Assembly (NCBI GenBank): GCA_037130425.1
Contig: JBAXTB010000045.1
Coordinates: forward strand, 1 to 23,003
Length of the DNA stretch: 23,003 nucleotides
Direction: 5' to 3'
From: M3007 sp037130425
Lineage (GTDB): Bacteria; Bacteroidota; Bacteroidia; Chitinophagales; Saprospiraceae
Below the pieces are notes generated by a model. The model saw only the letters and a program-made list of their open reading frames with translations. It made no database searches and had not been told where the DNA came from. Positions 7,475 through 15,539 of this stretch are shown one piece after another. Made by a program: the position numbers and the translations under genes. Numbering within the stretch: position 1 is the first letter of the stretch; every line of letters begins with the position of its first letter.

Positions 7475-8764
7475 CTACGCCGCCTTCAACTGTCCCAACC
7501 TTGACCGTTCCAACTTCTCCTCCGCATACGCGCGCGTAATCACCAGATCTTGCTGCGTTTCGCGTTTGGTAGGGGTCGGAATTTCAAACATGGCGTCGGT
7601 GAGCACCGCTTCGCAGAGCGAACGAAGGCCGCGCGCGCCGAGTTTGTATTCCAGCGCTTTTTCGGCGATGAAATCAATGGCTTCCGGCTCCAATTCCAAG
7701 TTGATATTTTCGTAGGCAAACAGTTCCTCGTACTGGCGCAACAAGGCGTTGCGCGGCTCAGTCAGGATACGGCGCAGGGCCTCCAGATCAAGCGGTTCGA
7801 GGTGGACAACCACCGGCAGACGACCCACCAATTCCGGAATCAGACCGAAATTCTTGATGTCCTGATGGCTGACGTATTGCAGCAGGTTATCGCGGTCGAT
7901 TTTGTCGACTTCGCTTTTATTGTAACCGATCACCTGGGTGTTTACCCGACGCGCGATCACTTTATCAATGCCGTCGAATGCGCCGCCGCAGATGAACAGG
8001 ATGTTGCTGGTGTTGATTTTGACGAGTTTTTGCTCCGGGTGTTTGCGGCCGCCCTGCGGGGGCACCAGCACTTCGGCGCCTTCCAGCATTTTCAGCATAC
8101 CCTGTTGCACGCCTTCGCCCGAAACGTCGCGGGTAATGGACGGATTGCCGGATTTGCGGGCAATTTTATCAATTTCGTCAATATATACAATGCCGCGTTC
8201 GGCTGCTTCCACGTCGTAGTCGCACACCTGAAGAAGGCGCGACAAGATGCTTTCCACGTCTTCGCCCACATAACCGGCTTCGGTAAATACCGTGGCGTCG
8301 ACGATGGTAAAAGGCACATTCAGCAGTTTTGCGATGGATTTGGCTAACAGCGTTTTGCCGGTGCCGGTTTGGCCCACAAACAGCACATTTGATTTTTCCA
8401 GTTCAACACCGTCGGTGCGGGTAATGCCTTTTTGGGCAATCCGTTTATAGTGGTTATACACGGCCACAGCCAGCACTTTTTTGGCTTCGTCCTGACCGAT
8501 GACATAATTGTCTAAGAACGTTTTGATGCTTTTTGGCGGAATAACTTCGATGGGGCCGCTATACTTGGCACTTTTAGCCGGACTTTCTTCCTGGGCAGGT
8601 TCTACGCCGGCTTTGCGCAATTCCTGGTTGATGATTTCCTGGGCTTTTTCGGTACAGGCTTCACAGATTTGCCCGTCCATGCCGGAAACTAAGATTAAAA
8701 CTTCTTCTTCGCCACGTCCGCAAAAGGAGCAGCGGTGTTGGGTCGGTCGGCCGCGTTTGATCAT
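7475..8764 (-). CDS. clpX: ATP-dependent Clp protease ATP-binding subunit ClpX
   Basis: ClpX is the AAA+ unfoldase that feeds substrates to ClpP. The 429-residue length is typical. The N-terminal zinc-binding domain has C12, C15, C34 and C37 (CSFC and CEAC). The AAA+ module follows: Walker A GQTGTGKT, pore loop GYVG, Walker B VYIDEIDK, RKH loop GGRKHPEQ and sensor 2 region KLGARGLRS. The ClpP-docking tripeptide, usually IGF, reads IGY (VIGYNKSE). The start at 8764 puts the zinc finger in its normal place. A strong hairpin terminator separates it from clpP upstream, and a palindromic repeat lies 43-103 nt before the start. TACCTTTG on the minus strand (8879-8886) matches the Bacteroidota -7 box, but I see no matching -33 TTTG. 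Confidence 0.97.
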   Translation of the reverse strand: MIKRGRPTQHRCSFCGRGEEEVLILVSGMDGQICEACTEKAQEIINQELRKAGVEPAQEESPAKSAKYSGPIEVIPPKSIKTFLDNYVIGQDEAKKVLAVAVYNHYKRIAQKGITRTDGVELEKSNVLFVGQTGTGKTLLAKSIAKLLNVPFTIVDATVFTEAGYVGEDVESILSRLLQVCDYDVEAAERGIVYIDEIDKIARKSGNPSITRDVSGEGVQQGMLKMLEGAEVLVPPQGGRKHPEQKLVKINTSNILFICGGAFDGIDKVIARRVNTQVIGYNKSEVDKIDRDNLLQYVSHQDIKNFGLIPELVGRLPVVVHLEPLDLEALRRILTEPRNALLRQYEELFAYENINLELEPEAIDFIAEKALEYKLGARGLRSLCEAVLTDAMFEIPTPTKRETQQDLVITRAYAEEKLERSRLGQLKAA

Positions 8765-8806
8765 AAAAACAGATAGGTAAGGTTGTGCGTAATCAGATTA
8801 TTGGCG

Positions 8807-8867
8807 TACGCCATCGCAATTGGTTTTCTGAAAAACTTGACCGTTCAAAACCGATTGCCGTGGCGTA
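8807..8867. repeat. Palindromic element, copy 1 (clpP/clpX gap)
   Basis: Arms 8807-8827 and 8847-8867 pair over 21 bp with 3 mismatches around a 19-nt loop. The core of each arm is CGCCANNGCAATYGGTTTT. The same arm sequence and layout recur at 21555-21618 before uvrB. The left arm also takes part in a perfect GGCGTACGCC palindrome (8803-8812). It could be a REP-like repeat or a regulatory structure in the clpX leader. Confidence 0.8.
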
Positions 8868-8896
8868 TAAAAGGATAACAAAGGTAACTAAATGAA

Positions 8897-8939
8897 CAAA
8901 AAAACCGGAGATACGCATTGAGTCAATTCGTATCTCCGG
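8897..8939 (-). terminator. Intrinsic terminator of clpP
   Basis: On the minus strand CCGGAGATACG (8929-8939) pairs perfectly over 11 bp with CGTATCTCCGG (8905-8915) around a 13-nt loop. It is followed at once by a U-rich run (8897-8904). It lies 30 bp past the clpP stop, so clpX is probably transcribed mainly from its own promoter. Confidence 0.88.
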
Positions 8940-8969
8940 GACAATTTTCGTTTTTTTTCGAGCAGGCGC

Positions 8970-9671
8970 TTAGTCCTTTTTCGCTTTCGGATTGTTGCGG
9001 TCAAGCACTTCGTCTACCAAGCCGTATTCCTTGGCTTCGGCGGAAGACATCCAGTTGTCGCGGTCGCAATCGGCTTCGATTTTTTCGTAGGGCTGCTCCG
9101 TGTGGTGCGCCAGAATGTCGTACAGCGATTTCTGCATCTTTTTGATGAGTTTGTACGAGATTTCAATGTCAGAAACCTGGCCCTGGGCGCCGCCCATTGG
9201 CTGGTGAATCATAACATGGCTGTGGAACAGTGCGCTGCGTTTGCCTTTGGCGCCGGCTGCGAGCAATACTGCGCCCATAGAAGCCGCCAAACCCGTGCAA
9301 ATCGTGGCCACATCCGGCGAAACGTACTGCATGGTGTCATAAATGCCGAGGCCGTCGATCACCGAACCGCCCGGACTGTTGATGAACATCTGTACGTCGC
9401 GTTTTGGGTCGGTCGATTCTAAGAACAGCAACTGGGCCTGAATTACATTAGACACATATTCTGTGACCGGAACGCCCATGAAGATGATGCGATCCATCAT
9501 CAGTCGGCTGAACACGTCGAGTGCGGCAGCATTCATTTGGCGTTCTTCAATTACATAGGGCGTAAATGCGCGGATACCCGGCACGGTAGCGTCCATGTAT
9601 TTTTCGAGGTGCATGCCACTCATACCGAGGTGCTTGGTGGCGTACTTTTGAAATTCGTTTTTATCGAACAT
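8970..9671 (-). CDS. clpP: ATP-dependent Clp protease proteolytic subunit ClpP
   Basis: ClpP is the serine peptidase of the ClpXP complex. The 233-residue product has the catalytic triad S131 (GLAASMGA), H156 (HVMIHQPMGG) and D205 (DCDRDNW). The spacings of 25 and 49 residues equal those of the E. coli enzyme (S97, H122, D171). FINSPGGSVIDG and the C-terminal AKEYGLVDEVLDR are also typical. The frame is open to 9701, but I chose the ATG at 9671 (MFDKNEFQKY). AAAAAGGA lies about 7 nt upstream as a good ribosome-binding site, and the longer start would add unrelated residues (MFYLPQKGII). It lies between trigger factor and clpX, a conserved order. About 30 residues precede the usual mature N-terminus, which could be a processed propeptide. 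Confidence 0.97.
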   Translation of the reverse strand: MFDKNEFQKYATKHLGMSGMHLEKYMDATVPGIRAFTPYVIEERQMNAAALDVFSRLMMDRIIFMGVPVTEYVSNVIQAQLLFLESTDPKRDVQMFINSPGGSVIDGLGIYDTMQYVSPDVATICTGLAASMGAVLLAAGAKGKRSALFHSHVMIHQPMGGAQGQVSDIEISYKLIKKMQKSLYDILAHHTEQPYEKIEADCDRDNWMSSAEAKEYGLVDEVLDRNNPKAKKD

Positions 9672-9796
9672 AATGATTCCTTTTTGAGGCAAATAAAACA
9701 ACGATTTGCCGAATAGGTTACGGGGTAAAAAAATGGAACTGAAAAGCTGGATAGACGACCTAAAAAACCAGACGAACGTAGGCGTTTTACCGATGG

Positions 9797-9818
9797 AAAA
9801 AACAGCGCTTTTTAAGCG
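9797..9818 (-). terminator. Weak terminator candidate after trigger factor gene
   Basis: On the minus strand CGCTT AAA AAGCG (9806-9818) is followed by CTG and a run of six T (9797-9802). It begins 3 nt after the trigger factor stop codon. The stem has only 5 bp, so read-through into clpP is likely. The rest of the gap to clpP shows no other clear signal. Confidence 0.45.
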
Positions 9819-9821
9819 AAA

Positions 9822-11270
9822 TTATTCCTCAATTACCTCGGCTTCGATGATTTCATCGCCTTCATCGCCATCTTCTAATTCTTCTACTTCTAATTCTTTA
9901 TTACGATTGCTCAAAGCATCAAAAATCGTGTGGAATTCTTCCGATGGAATCGCTTTTTCCGTAATTGTTACCTGATTGAAGATGGCGTTGAAAATGTAGT
10001 CCATTTCAATGTTTTCTTTTGTTTCTTCCACGTCTTTCTTATCGGCCATCAGGCGCTCTACGCTGGTATCGATGATATTGTCCGGCAGATCAACCTGGAA
10101 ATAAGCGCGCACCCGTTGGCGATATACTTGTTTGACGTCGTCATCGCTCACTTCAATGCCGAACATGTCCTTGACTTTATCGCGGAACATGGTCCAACGC
10201 AGGTTTTCCATAAAGGCAGGCAGTTCCGCGTCGATGGCATCGGGCGTCAATTTGCCTTCATTTGTGATGTTGAGCCAACGGCGCAGGAAGTTTTCCGGCA
10301 GTTCGATGGTGGTGTTTTGCAAAAAATAATCCTGAAAACTGCGCAGCAAAATGGCATTTGAACGGGAATCATAGTAACCAAGGATTCCTTTTTTTATTTC
10401 TTCAAGGGCTTCTTCCTCGCTGCTTACTTTGCCGCCGAAGTATTTTTGATAAAACTCTTCGTTCAGTTCGGCGTCAGTCATGCGCTCTACTGCTTCAATC
10501 GTACCTTCAAACAGATCGCCTATTGCGCGGTCGTCTTCATCGGGCAAGGAGAGAATGTATTTGCGGTATTTATGCTCGTCTTCCTGGTTTTCGATCAGGC
10601 GCGGGTTGTAGGTAATCACGTCGCCGGCTTTTTTGCTCAGCAAGAGGGCTTTCAGGTCAGCGTCTACCACGTCTTTTACCAACAGCGTGACAGTTGTTTC
10701 CCAACCACCGTCTTTCAGCGTATCGCCTTCGAGTTCGCGGGAATTGATGCGCAGGAAGTCATTTTCCTGAATATCATCCGTTACGTTTGTGCGAACGCCC
10801 ATACGCTTGCGGGCGTACTCGAGGTCTTCAGCGGCCAGTTGGTCGAGGTTGGAAATGGTCAGGCGTTCAAAGGACGAACTTTTATCAAGGCCCCGGATTT
10901 CGAATTTCGGCACGTGACCGATTTCGTACTTGATAGAGTATTCTGCGTCGAGGTCGTTTGGTTTAAACGAAAATTTTTCCTGATCGTCAGAAGGCAGCGG
11001 CTGGCCAAGTATGTTAAGCCCGCTTTCGCGGAGATAATCAGACAATTCAGTGCTCAACATCTCATTCAGCGTTTCGCTGAAGAGAGAGCCGCCGTACAAA
11101 CGCCGTACAAAATCCATGGGCGCCTGGCCCTGGCGGAAGCCTTTGATGGCGGCGCGCTGGCGGAAGCGTTTGAGTTCGGAATCAAGTTTGGGTTTGATTT
11201 CTTCGCGGGTAATGGTTACCGTCAGAATGGCGGAACTGTTGTCAAGGTCTTTACGGACAACGTTAGGCAT
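9822..11270 (-). CDS. tig: Trigger factor (ribosome-associated chaperone)
   Basis: Trigger factor binds the ribosome exit tunnel and shields nascent chains. The 482-residue protein has the ribosome-docking signature in KGFRQGQAPMDFVRRLYG (GFRQGQAP at 44-51) and a C-terminal helical region ending in a very acidic tail (EVEELEDGDEGDEIIEAE). The middle region, about 145-250, sits where the FKBP-type prolyl isomerase normally lies but is hard to align with it. Only DLKALLLSKKAGDVI and FEGTIEAVERM resemble parts of that fold. The frame is open to 11369. I chose the ATG at 11270 because MPNVVRKDLDNSSAILTVTI matches the normal N-terminal strand of the family. It is the first protein gene of the tig-clpP-clpX cluster, with tRNA-Leu 109 bp upstream on the same strand. 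Confidence 0.93.
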   Translation of the reverse strand: MPNVVRKDLDNSSAILTVTITREEIKPKLDSELKRFRQRAAIKGFRQGQAPMDFVRRLYGGSLFSETLNEMLSTELSDYLRESGLNILGQPLPSDDQEKFSFKPNDLDAEYSIKYEIGHVPKFEIRGLDKSSSFERLTISNLDQLAAEDLEYARKRMGVRTNVTDDIQENDFLRINSRELEGDTLKDGGWETTVTLLVKDVVDADLKALLLSKKAGDVITYNPRLIENQEDEHKYRKYILSLPDEDDRAIGDLFEGTIEAVERMTDAELNEEFYQKYFGGKVSSEEEALEEIKKGILGYYDSRSNAILLRSFQDYFLQNTTIELPENFLRRWLNITNEGKLTPDAIDAELPAFMENLRWTMFRDKVKDMFGIEVSDDDVKQVYRQRVRAYFQVDLPDNIIDTSVERLMADKKDVEETKENIEMDYIFNAIFNQVTITEKAIPSEEFHTIFDALSNRNKELEVEELEDGDEGDEIIEAEVIEE

Positions 11271-11379
11271 ATTTGCTTCTGGTTGAAATAGTACAATGGT
11301 ATATGGTTGGTCGGTTTGTATTGCATTGGAGGCTTCGTTTAGGAACGAAATTTCAATACAAACCGTCAACCGGAGAGAG

Positions 11380-11461
11380 TGCGGGCGGAGGGACTCGAAC
11401 CCCCATGCCTCACGGCGCCAGATCCTAAGTCTGGTACGTCTACCAATTTCGCCACGCCCGC
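11380..11461 (-). tRNA. tRNA-Leu (anticodon UAG)
   Basis: Read on the minus strand, the 7-bp acceptor stem is GCGGGCG with CGCCCGC, followed by discriminator A, which suits leucine. The anticodon arm is CCAGA-CTTAGGA-TCTGG with anticodon TAG, decoding CUA. A long variable arm (GCC GTGA GGC) marks a class II tRNA. The T loop is GGTTCGAGTCC. The CCA end is not encoded. It lies upstream of tig on the same strand and could share a transcript with it. Confidence 0.96.
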
Positions 11462-11679
11462 GTTTATGCGTATAAGTATTTTATGGTATGTCTTTTGCTG
11501 ATAAACAGGAACTTATGCAATGTCTGCAAACTGTCATCGGCTCGGAAAAACCGGATACCTGGAAAAAGGAGTGCAAAAGTATAAACTTACTATTGAATCG
11601 CCAAATATAGATTCAGTATAAAAACAGTTAACATAAACCAAACAAGCATCGCCGGTCGAAAATTTCCCTTATTTTTGTT

Positions 11680-11878
11680 GACGGTCGACGATTTACGGTG
11701 GACGGGAGACGGTGGACGGGAGACGGTGGACGGTAGACGGTTGACGGTAGACGGGGTGCTTCGATCTGGGGTTTGGTGGTTACTATACCAATAAAACCCA
11801 ACCCGAAGCACACCGTCCACCGTCTACCGTCCACCGTCTCCCGTCCACCGTCCACCGTCTCCCGTCTCCCGTCCACCG
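11680..11878. repeat. Inverted heptad-repeat array (GACGGNN / CCGTCNN)
   Basis: Eleven 7-bp units, mostly GACGG followed by TG, GA, TA or TT, run from 11680 to 11756. From 11811 to 11878 the complementary unit CCGTCNN repeats about nine times. The 54-bp centre is itself partly palindromic: TGCTTCG (11757-11763) pairs with CGAAGCA (11804-11810), and GGGTTT pairs with AAACCC. The whole could fold as one hairpin of about 200 nt. It ends 15 bp before the relA/spoT start and fills much of the gap to the divergent tRNA. Both strands stay open across it by chance, but I see no gene in it. Confidence 0.92.
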
Positions 11879-11893
11879 AAAACAGCAGGAACT

Positions 11894-14191
11894 ATGGAGC
11901 AGAACGAATCAACGATTACGACACAGGAATCCGCTATGGCCGATTTGCAGGAAGACCTTGTACCGGCTGTGAAGGATGTCGCCATACCTGGGGAAGACAA
12001 CGACCGGGCCTTGATTCAGCGCGCCTACCGCAATTTGCTGAAATCAATTAAGACGGAAATTGACAAGAAAGACAGCCTGGCGATTCGCGCGGCGTTTGAA
12101 TTGGCCGCGCAGGCGCACCAGAAACAACGCCGCAAATCGGGGGAGCCTTATATCCTGCACCCGATTGAAGTGGCCCGTATCTGCGTGGAAGAAATCGGCT
12201 TAGGCCCAACCGCCGTGGTATGTGCCCTACTGCACGATGTGGTGGAAGACACGGATGTTACCCTGAAAGAAATTTACGACCAGTTCGGCGACCGCGTGGC
12301 GCTGATCGTGGACGGCCTGACCAAACTCGACGGCCTGCACGATTCTGAAAGTCCGCAAGCCGAAAACCTGAGTAAGGTATTGAAGGCAATGGTCTCGGAT
12401 GTGCGCGTGGTGCTCATCAAAATGGCCGACCGCCTGCACAACCTGCGGACCATCAAAAGCATGGCCCACCACAAACAAATCAAAATTGCCGCCGAAACCA
12501 CCACGATTTACGCGCCGCTTGCACACCGGCTCGGCCTGTATAAAATCAAAAGCGAGTTCCAGGATATTTGCCTGAAAATTACCCACCCGGAAGAATACCA
12601 TGAATTGGCCGAAAAATTGGCCCAAACCAAACGCGGCCGCGAACAATACATTGCAGAATTTATAAAACCCCTGCGCCAATCGCTCGACGATATGGGCATC
12701 GGGGTGCGCATTACGGGCCGACCCAAAAGTATTTATTCCATTCGCAATAAAATCAAACACAAACAGGTCGCTTTTGAGGATATTTATGACCTGTTTGCCA
12801 TCCGCATTATTGTAGATGTGCCAGCCAAGCAGGAGCGTCTTTCCTGTTGGCAGGTGTACACGGTGGTGACGGATTACTACAAACCCATCGCCGAGCGCCT
12901 CAAGGACTGGATCACCACGCCCAAGGCCAACGGATACGAATCGCTGCACACCACGGTGATCGGGCCGGAAGGTCGTTACGTGGAAGTGCAAATCCGCTCC
13001 GAACGCATGGATGAAATTGCCGAGCGCGGTTTTGCGGCCCACTGGAAATACAAGGGCGTCAAAGGGAATGACGTATTTGAAAACTGGCTTAACCAGGTGC
13101 GCGAAACCTTGGATGGCAACGATTCGGGCAATGCGGTGGAGTTTTTGGCCGATTTTCAAAGCAATTTGTTTGCCGAGGGCGTACACGTGTACACGCCTAA
13201 GGGGGAAATGAAAATCCTGCCCGAAGGCGCCACGGCCCTCGATTTTGCCTTTAGCATCCACTCCGATTTGGGTTGTACCTGCCAGTCGGTGAAGGTAAAT
13301 AACCGCCTCGTACCGATTTCTTACGTGCTGAAAAGCGGCGATCAGGTGCTGGTGATTACGCAAAAGAACCAGAAACCCAGTGAGGATTGGTTGCAGTTTG
13401 TGGTTACGGCCCGCGCTAAAAACCGCATTCGACAGGCTTTAAAAGAAGAAAAACGCCACCAGGCTGATTTCGGTAAGGAAATTTTGGAGCGCAAACTCAA
13501 CGGCTACAAGGTTCCTGTGGAGGAAAACGTTGATATGCTGACCCGCTGGTTTGGGTTCCCGAACCGTATGGAATTTTTGAGCGCCATTTACCTGCAACAG
13601 GTGGATTTGTCGGAACTCAAACGCTTCAAGGCCGACGGCCCCAAATTGGTGGAAATAGAAGAAAAACCGGCAAAAGTTGATACTCCGTACACGGTTTCTG
13701 ACATTCCGCAAACGCCGCACCGCGCCAAAACAGATAATAAACCGGCCATCATCATCAACGGCGAACCGGGCAATTATTACCAATATTCCTTTGCCACCTG
13801 TTGTAATCCGGTGCAAGGCGATCCTATTTTTGGTTTTGTACTGATTCAGGGCGGTATTAAAATACACCGCACAACCTGTCCGAACGCCAACCACTTATTG
13901 GTGAACTATTCACACCGCGTATTGAAAGCGGAATGGGGCGTGACGGTAAAATCGGATTTTGTAGCCGATATTATTGTCACCGGGATCGACAGCGGGCCGG
14001 GCGTGATTCAGCAATTGACCGACCGTATTGCGAGTTTGGGCATCAACATTCGTTCGTTTTCCATCAGTGGCGACGCAGGGTATTTTGAAGGCCGGATCGG
14101 GCTGGTGGTGGCCAATATTGACCAGCTGCAACGGGCCATGTTGGCGCTGAAGAGTTTTGACGGGGTGAATAGTGTGAGCCGGGTGGAATAA
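11894..14191 (+). CDS. Bifunctional (p)ppGpp synthetase/hydrolase, RelA/SpoT family
   Basis: This enzyme makes and degrades (p)ppGpp in the stringent response. The 765-residue length and full domain order match long RSH proteins. The HD hydrolase has HPIEVARI, then HDVVED (H114, D115, E118, D119) and KMADRLHNL (177-185), so hydrolysis should be active. The synthetase has GRPKSIYSIRNK, FEDIYDLFAIRI and NGYESLHTT (346-354). A TGS domain follows (about 431-490, VHVYTPKGEMKILPEGATALDF), then a conserved-cysteine region (SFATCCNPVQGD and HRTTCPNA) and a C-terminal ACT domain from about 690. Both catalytic halves look intact, so I call it bifunctional. The start at 11894 has AGGA 5 nt upstream. MADLQEDLV at 11936 is an alternative. 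The heptad repeat directly precedes the start. Confidence 0.95.
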   Translation: MEQNESTITTQESAMADLQEDLVPAVKDVAIPGEDNDRALIQRAYRNLLKSIKTEIDKKDSLAIRAAFELAAQAHQKQRRKSGEPYILHPIEVARICVEEIGLGPTAVVCALLHDVVEDTDVTLKEIYDQFGDRVALIVDGLTKLDGLHDSESPQAENLSKVLKAMVSDVRVVLIKMADRLHNLRTIKSMAHHKQIKIAAETTTIYAPLAHRLGLYKIKSEFQDICLKITHPEEYHELAEKLAQTKRGREQYIAEFIKPLRQSLDDMGIGVRITGRPKSIYSIRNKIKHKQVAFEDIYDLFAIRIIVDVPAKQERLSCWQVYTVVTDYYKPIAERLKDWITTPKANGYESLHTTVIGPEGRYVEVQIRSERMDEIAERGFAAHWKYKGVKGNDVFENWLNQVRETLDGNDSGNAVEFLADFQSNLFAEGVHVYTPKGEMKILPEGATALDFAFSIHSDLGCTCQSVKVNNRLVPISYVLKSGDQVLVITQKNQKPSEDWLQFVVTARAKNRIRQALKEEKRHQADFGKEILERKLNGYKVPVEENVDMLTRWFGFPNRMEFLSAIYLQQVDLSELKRFKADGPKLVEIEEKPAKVDTPYTVSDIPQTPHRAKTDNKPAIIINGEPGNYYQYSFATCCNPVQGDPIFGFVLIQGGIKIHRTTCPNANHLLVNYSHRVLKAEWGVTVKSDFVADIIVTGIDSGPGVIQQLTDRIASLGINIRSFSISGDAGYFEGRIGLVVANIDQLQRAMLALKSFDGVNSVSRVE

Positions 14192-14225
14192 TATGCCGCT
14201 CTGCCTTGATACAGGGCCACTTGAC

Positions 14226-14396
14226 GACCTCGGAGAGGTCCAACGTTTGTAGTAATTGATTATCAATGCGTTACGGGACCTCGGAGAGGTCCAACGTTGG
14301 TTAAATATTCGGAATGAATAATACAAATGTGCGACCTCTCCGAGGTCGGTGCCCTGCCTTAAATCATCTCTACAAACGTTAGACCTCTCCGAGGTC
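14226..14396. repeat. Four copies of the palindrome GACCTCGGAGAGGTC
   Basis: Copies lie at 14226-14240 and 14277-14291 in one orientation and at 14333-14347 and 14382-14396 in the other. The outer pair extends with CAACGTTTGTAG, giving 27-bp inverted arms (14226-14252 and 14370-14396) with one mismatch. The second copy is also followed by CAACGTT. The cluster occupies most of the 306-bp gap after the relA/spoT stop and before the transporter. No gene or clear promoter is visible in the remainder. The pattern suits a REP-like element inserted or duplicated as an inverted pair. Confidence 0.9.
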
Positions 14397-14497
14397 TGGT
14401 TTTACGGTCGAATTTAAACCTCGCGGTATCCTTTTATGTGATTCCAAGAATCATTGCAAACCCGGCTTTTCGATTTTTTTTCCTGACTTTTGCCCCC

Positions 14498-15397
14498 ATG
14501 AAAACGAAAATTGCCGACCCACGCAGCCGCGCCTTTTTAGCCCTGGCCGCTATTTGTATTATTTGGGGTACTACCTACACCGCCATTAAGTTTGCTATAC
14601 GGGATTTCCCACCTTTTTTGTTGGTTGGCATTCGACAAACCTTTGCCGGTTTGCTGCTGCTCACGATGGCATATTCGCAGGGCAAAACCGCCGTGCCTGA
14701 TCGGCGTTACGTACTTCGGCAAGGCTTAACCGGACTGGCCACCATTACGGGCGGCAACGGATTTGTCAGTTGGGCCTTGCAATATGTGTCTTCCGGGCTT
14801 TCGGCGGTGATCGGTTCCATGACGCCCGTTTTTATCGTGCTCATCAACTTAGCCTGGAAAGGCACGGAACGCATCAACGGGTACGTCATCAGCGGGGTTT
14901 TGCTGGGTTTTGGCGGTTTGGGCTTGATTTTCAGCGAAGGCTGGCGGGATTTTGCCAATCCGGCCTACAGTTGGGGCATAGCGGGCTGTTTTGCCTCCTG
15001 CTTTACCTGGTCGCTGGGCACAGTGATGTCCAAACGATTTAACCGCGCTGAGGTGTCGCCCATTATGAATGCCGGGATGCAGATCACGGCGGGCGGTTTG
15101 GGCGGACTGATTATGAGCCTGTTGTTCGATCCGACACATCATATTAACAACACCATACAAGGCTGGGGCGCAGTGGTTTACCTGGCCACCATCGGTTCGG
15201 CGCTGGCATTTACCTTATATATGTTTGTGCTGAAACACCTGAGCGCTACGGTTTCGTCTTTGTACACCTATATAAATCCGGTGGTGGCGATATTGCTGGG
15301 CTGGGTTCTGTTGGGCGAACAGTTAAACTGGCTGGAAGGCGCCGGTATGATCGTGACGATTGTGGGCGTATGGCTCGTAAACAGGGGCCATCGGTAA
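14498..15397 (+). CDS. EamA/DMT-superfamily membrane transporter
   Basis: The 299-residue protein is almost wholly hydrophobic, with about ten predicted membrane segments in two related halves, the usual EamA (10-TMS drug/metabolite exporter) layout. Family traits include AAICIIWGTTYTAIKFAIRDFPPFLLVGIRQ in the first half and LYTYINPVVAILLGWVLLGEQLNWLEGAGMIVTIVGVWLVN near the end. The substrate cannot be read from sequence; members export amino acids, nucleosides or other metabolites. The frame is open from 14438, but I chose the ATG at 14498: MKTKIADPRSRAF gives a short basic cytoplasmic start directly before helix 1. The extra upstream residues come from T-rich, noncoding-looking DNA. It probably has its own promoter after the repeat cluster, but none is clear. 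Confidence 0.9.
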   Translation: MKTKIADPRSRAFLALAAICIIWGTTYTAIKFAIRDFPPFLLVGIRQTFAGLLLLTMAYSQGKTAVPDRRYVLRQGLTGLATITGGNGFVSWALQYVSSGLSAVIGSMTPVFIVLINLAWKGTERINGYVISGVLLGFGGLGLIFSEGWRDFANPAYSWGIAGCFASCFTWSLGTVMSKRFNRAEVSPIMNAGMQITAGGLGGLIMSLLFDPTHHINNTIQGWGAVVYLATIGSALAFTLYMFVLKHLSATVSSLYTYINPVVAILLGWVLLGEQLNWLEGAGMIVTIVGVWLVNRGHR

Positions 15398-15539
15398 TTT
15401 TTTAAGGAAAAATTGTGGTAATGCGCTGTTTTTTGCCTTGTAGAAATAACCTTTGTTGCCAGATAATTCGACTTTCGCATGTTCTTGGTAAAAACCTTTG
15501 GAAATCAACCCGATCATTAAAAACAAAATCAGCCGCCAG

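Noticed and set aside
7550..8347. 265-codon open frame antisense to clpX
   Set aside because: It mirrors the AAA+ domain of ClpX; its Phe/His-rich composition is typical of antisense translation.
10446..11291. 281-codon open frame antisense to trigger factor
   Set aside because: It lies opposite the well-supported trigger factor coding sequence and shows no motif of its own.
11590..12051. Short open frames on both strands across the heptad array
   Set aside because: They translate the 7-bp repeat into Pro/Ser/Thr/Val-rich or Gly/Arg-rich strings; the frames are open only because the repeat lacks stop codons.
12227..13363. Long open frame (378 codons) antisense to the RelA/SpoT gene
   Set aside because: The sense strand encodes clear HD, synthetase and TGS motifs here. 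The antisense translation has no recognisable domain and follows from codon bias of the real gene.
15476..15503. AACCTTTG before the 626-residue membrane protein gene as a promoter
   Set aside because: It is one base short of the TAnnTTTG pattern, and the upstream TTTTTTG is too close for a -33 box.
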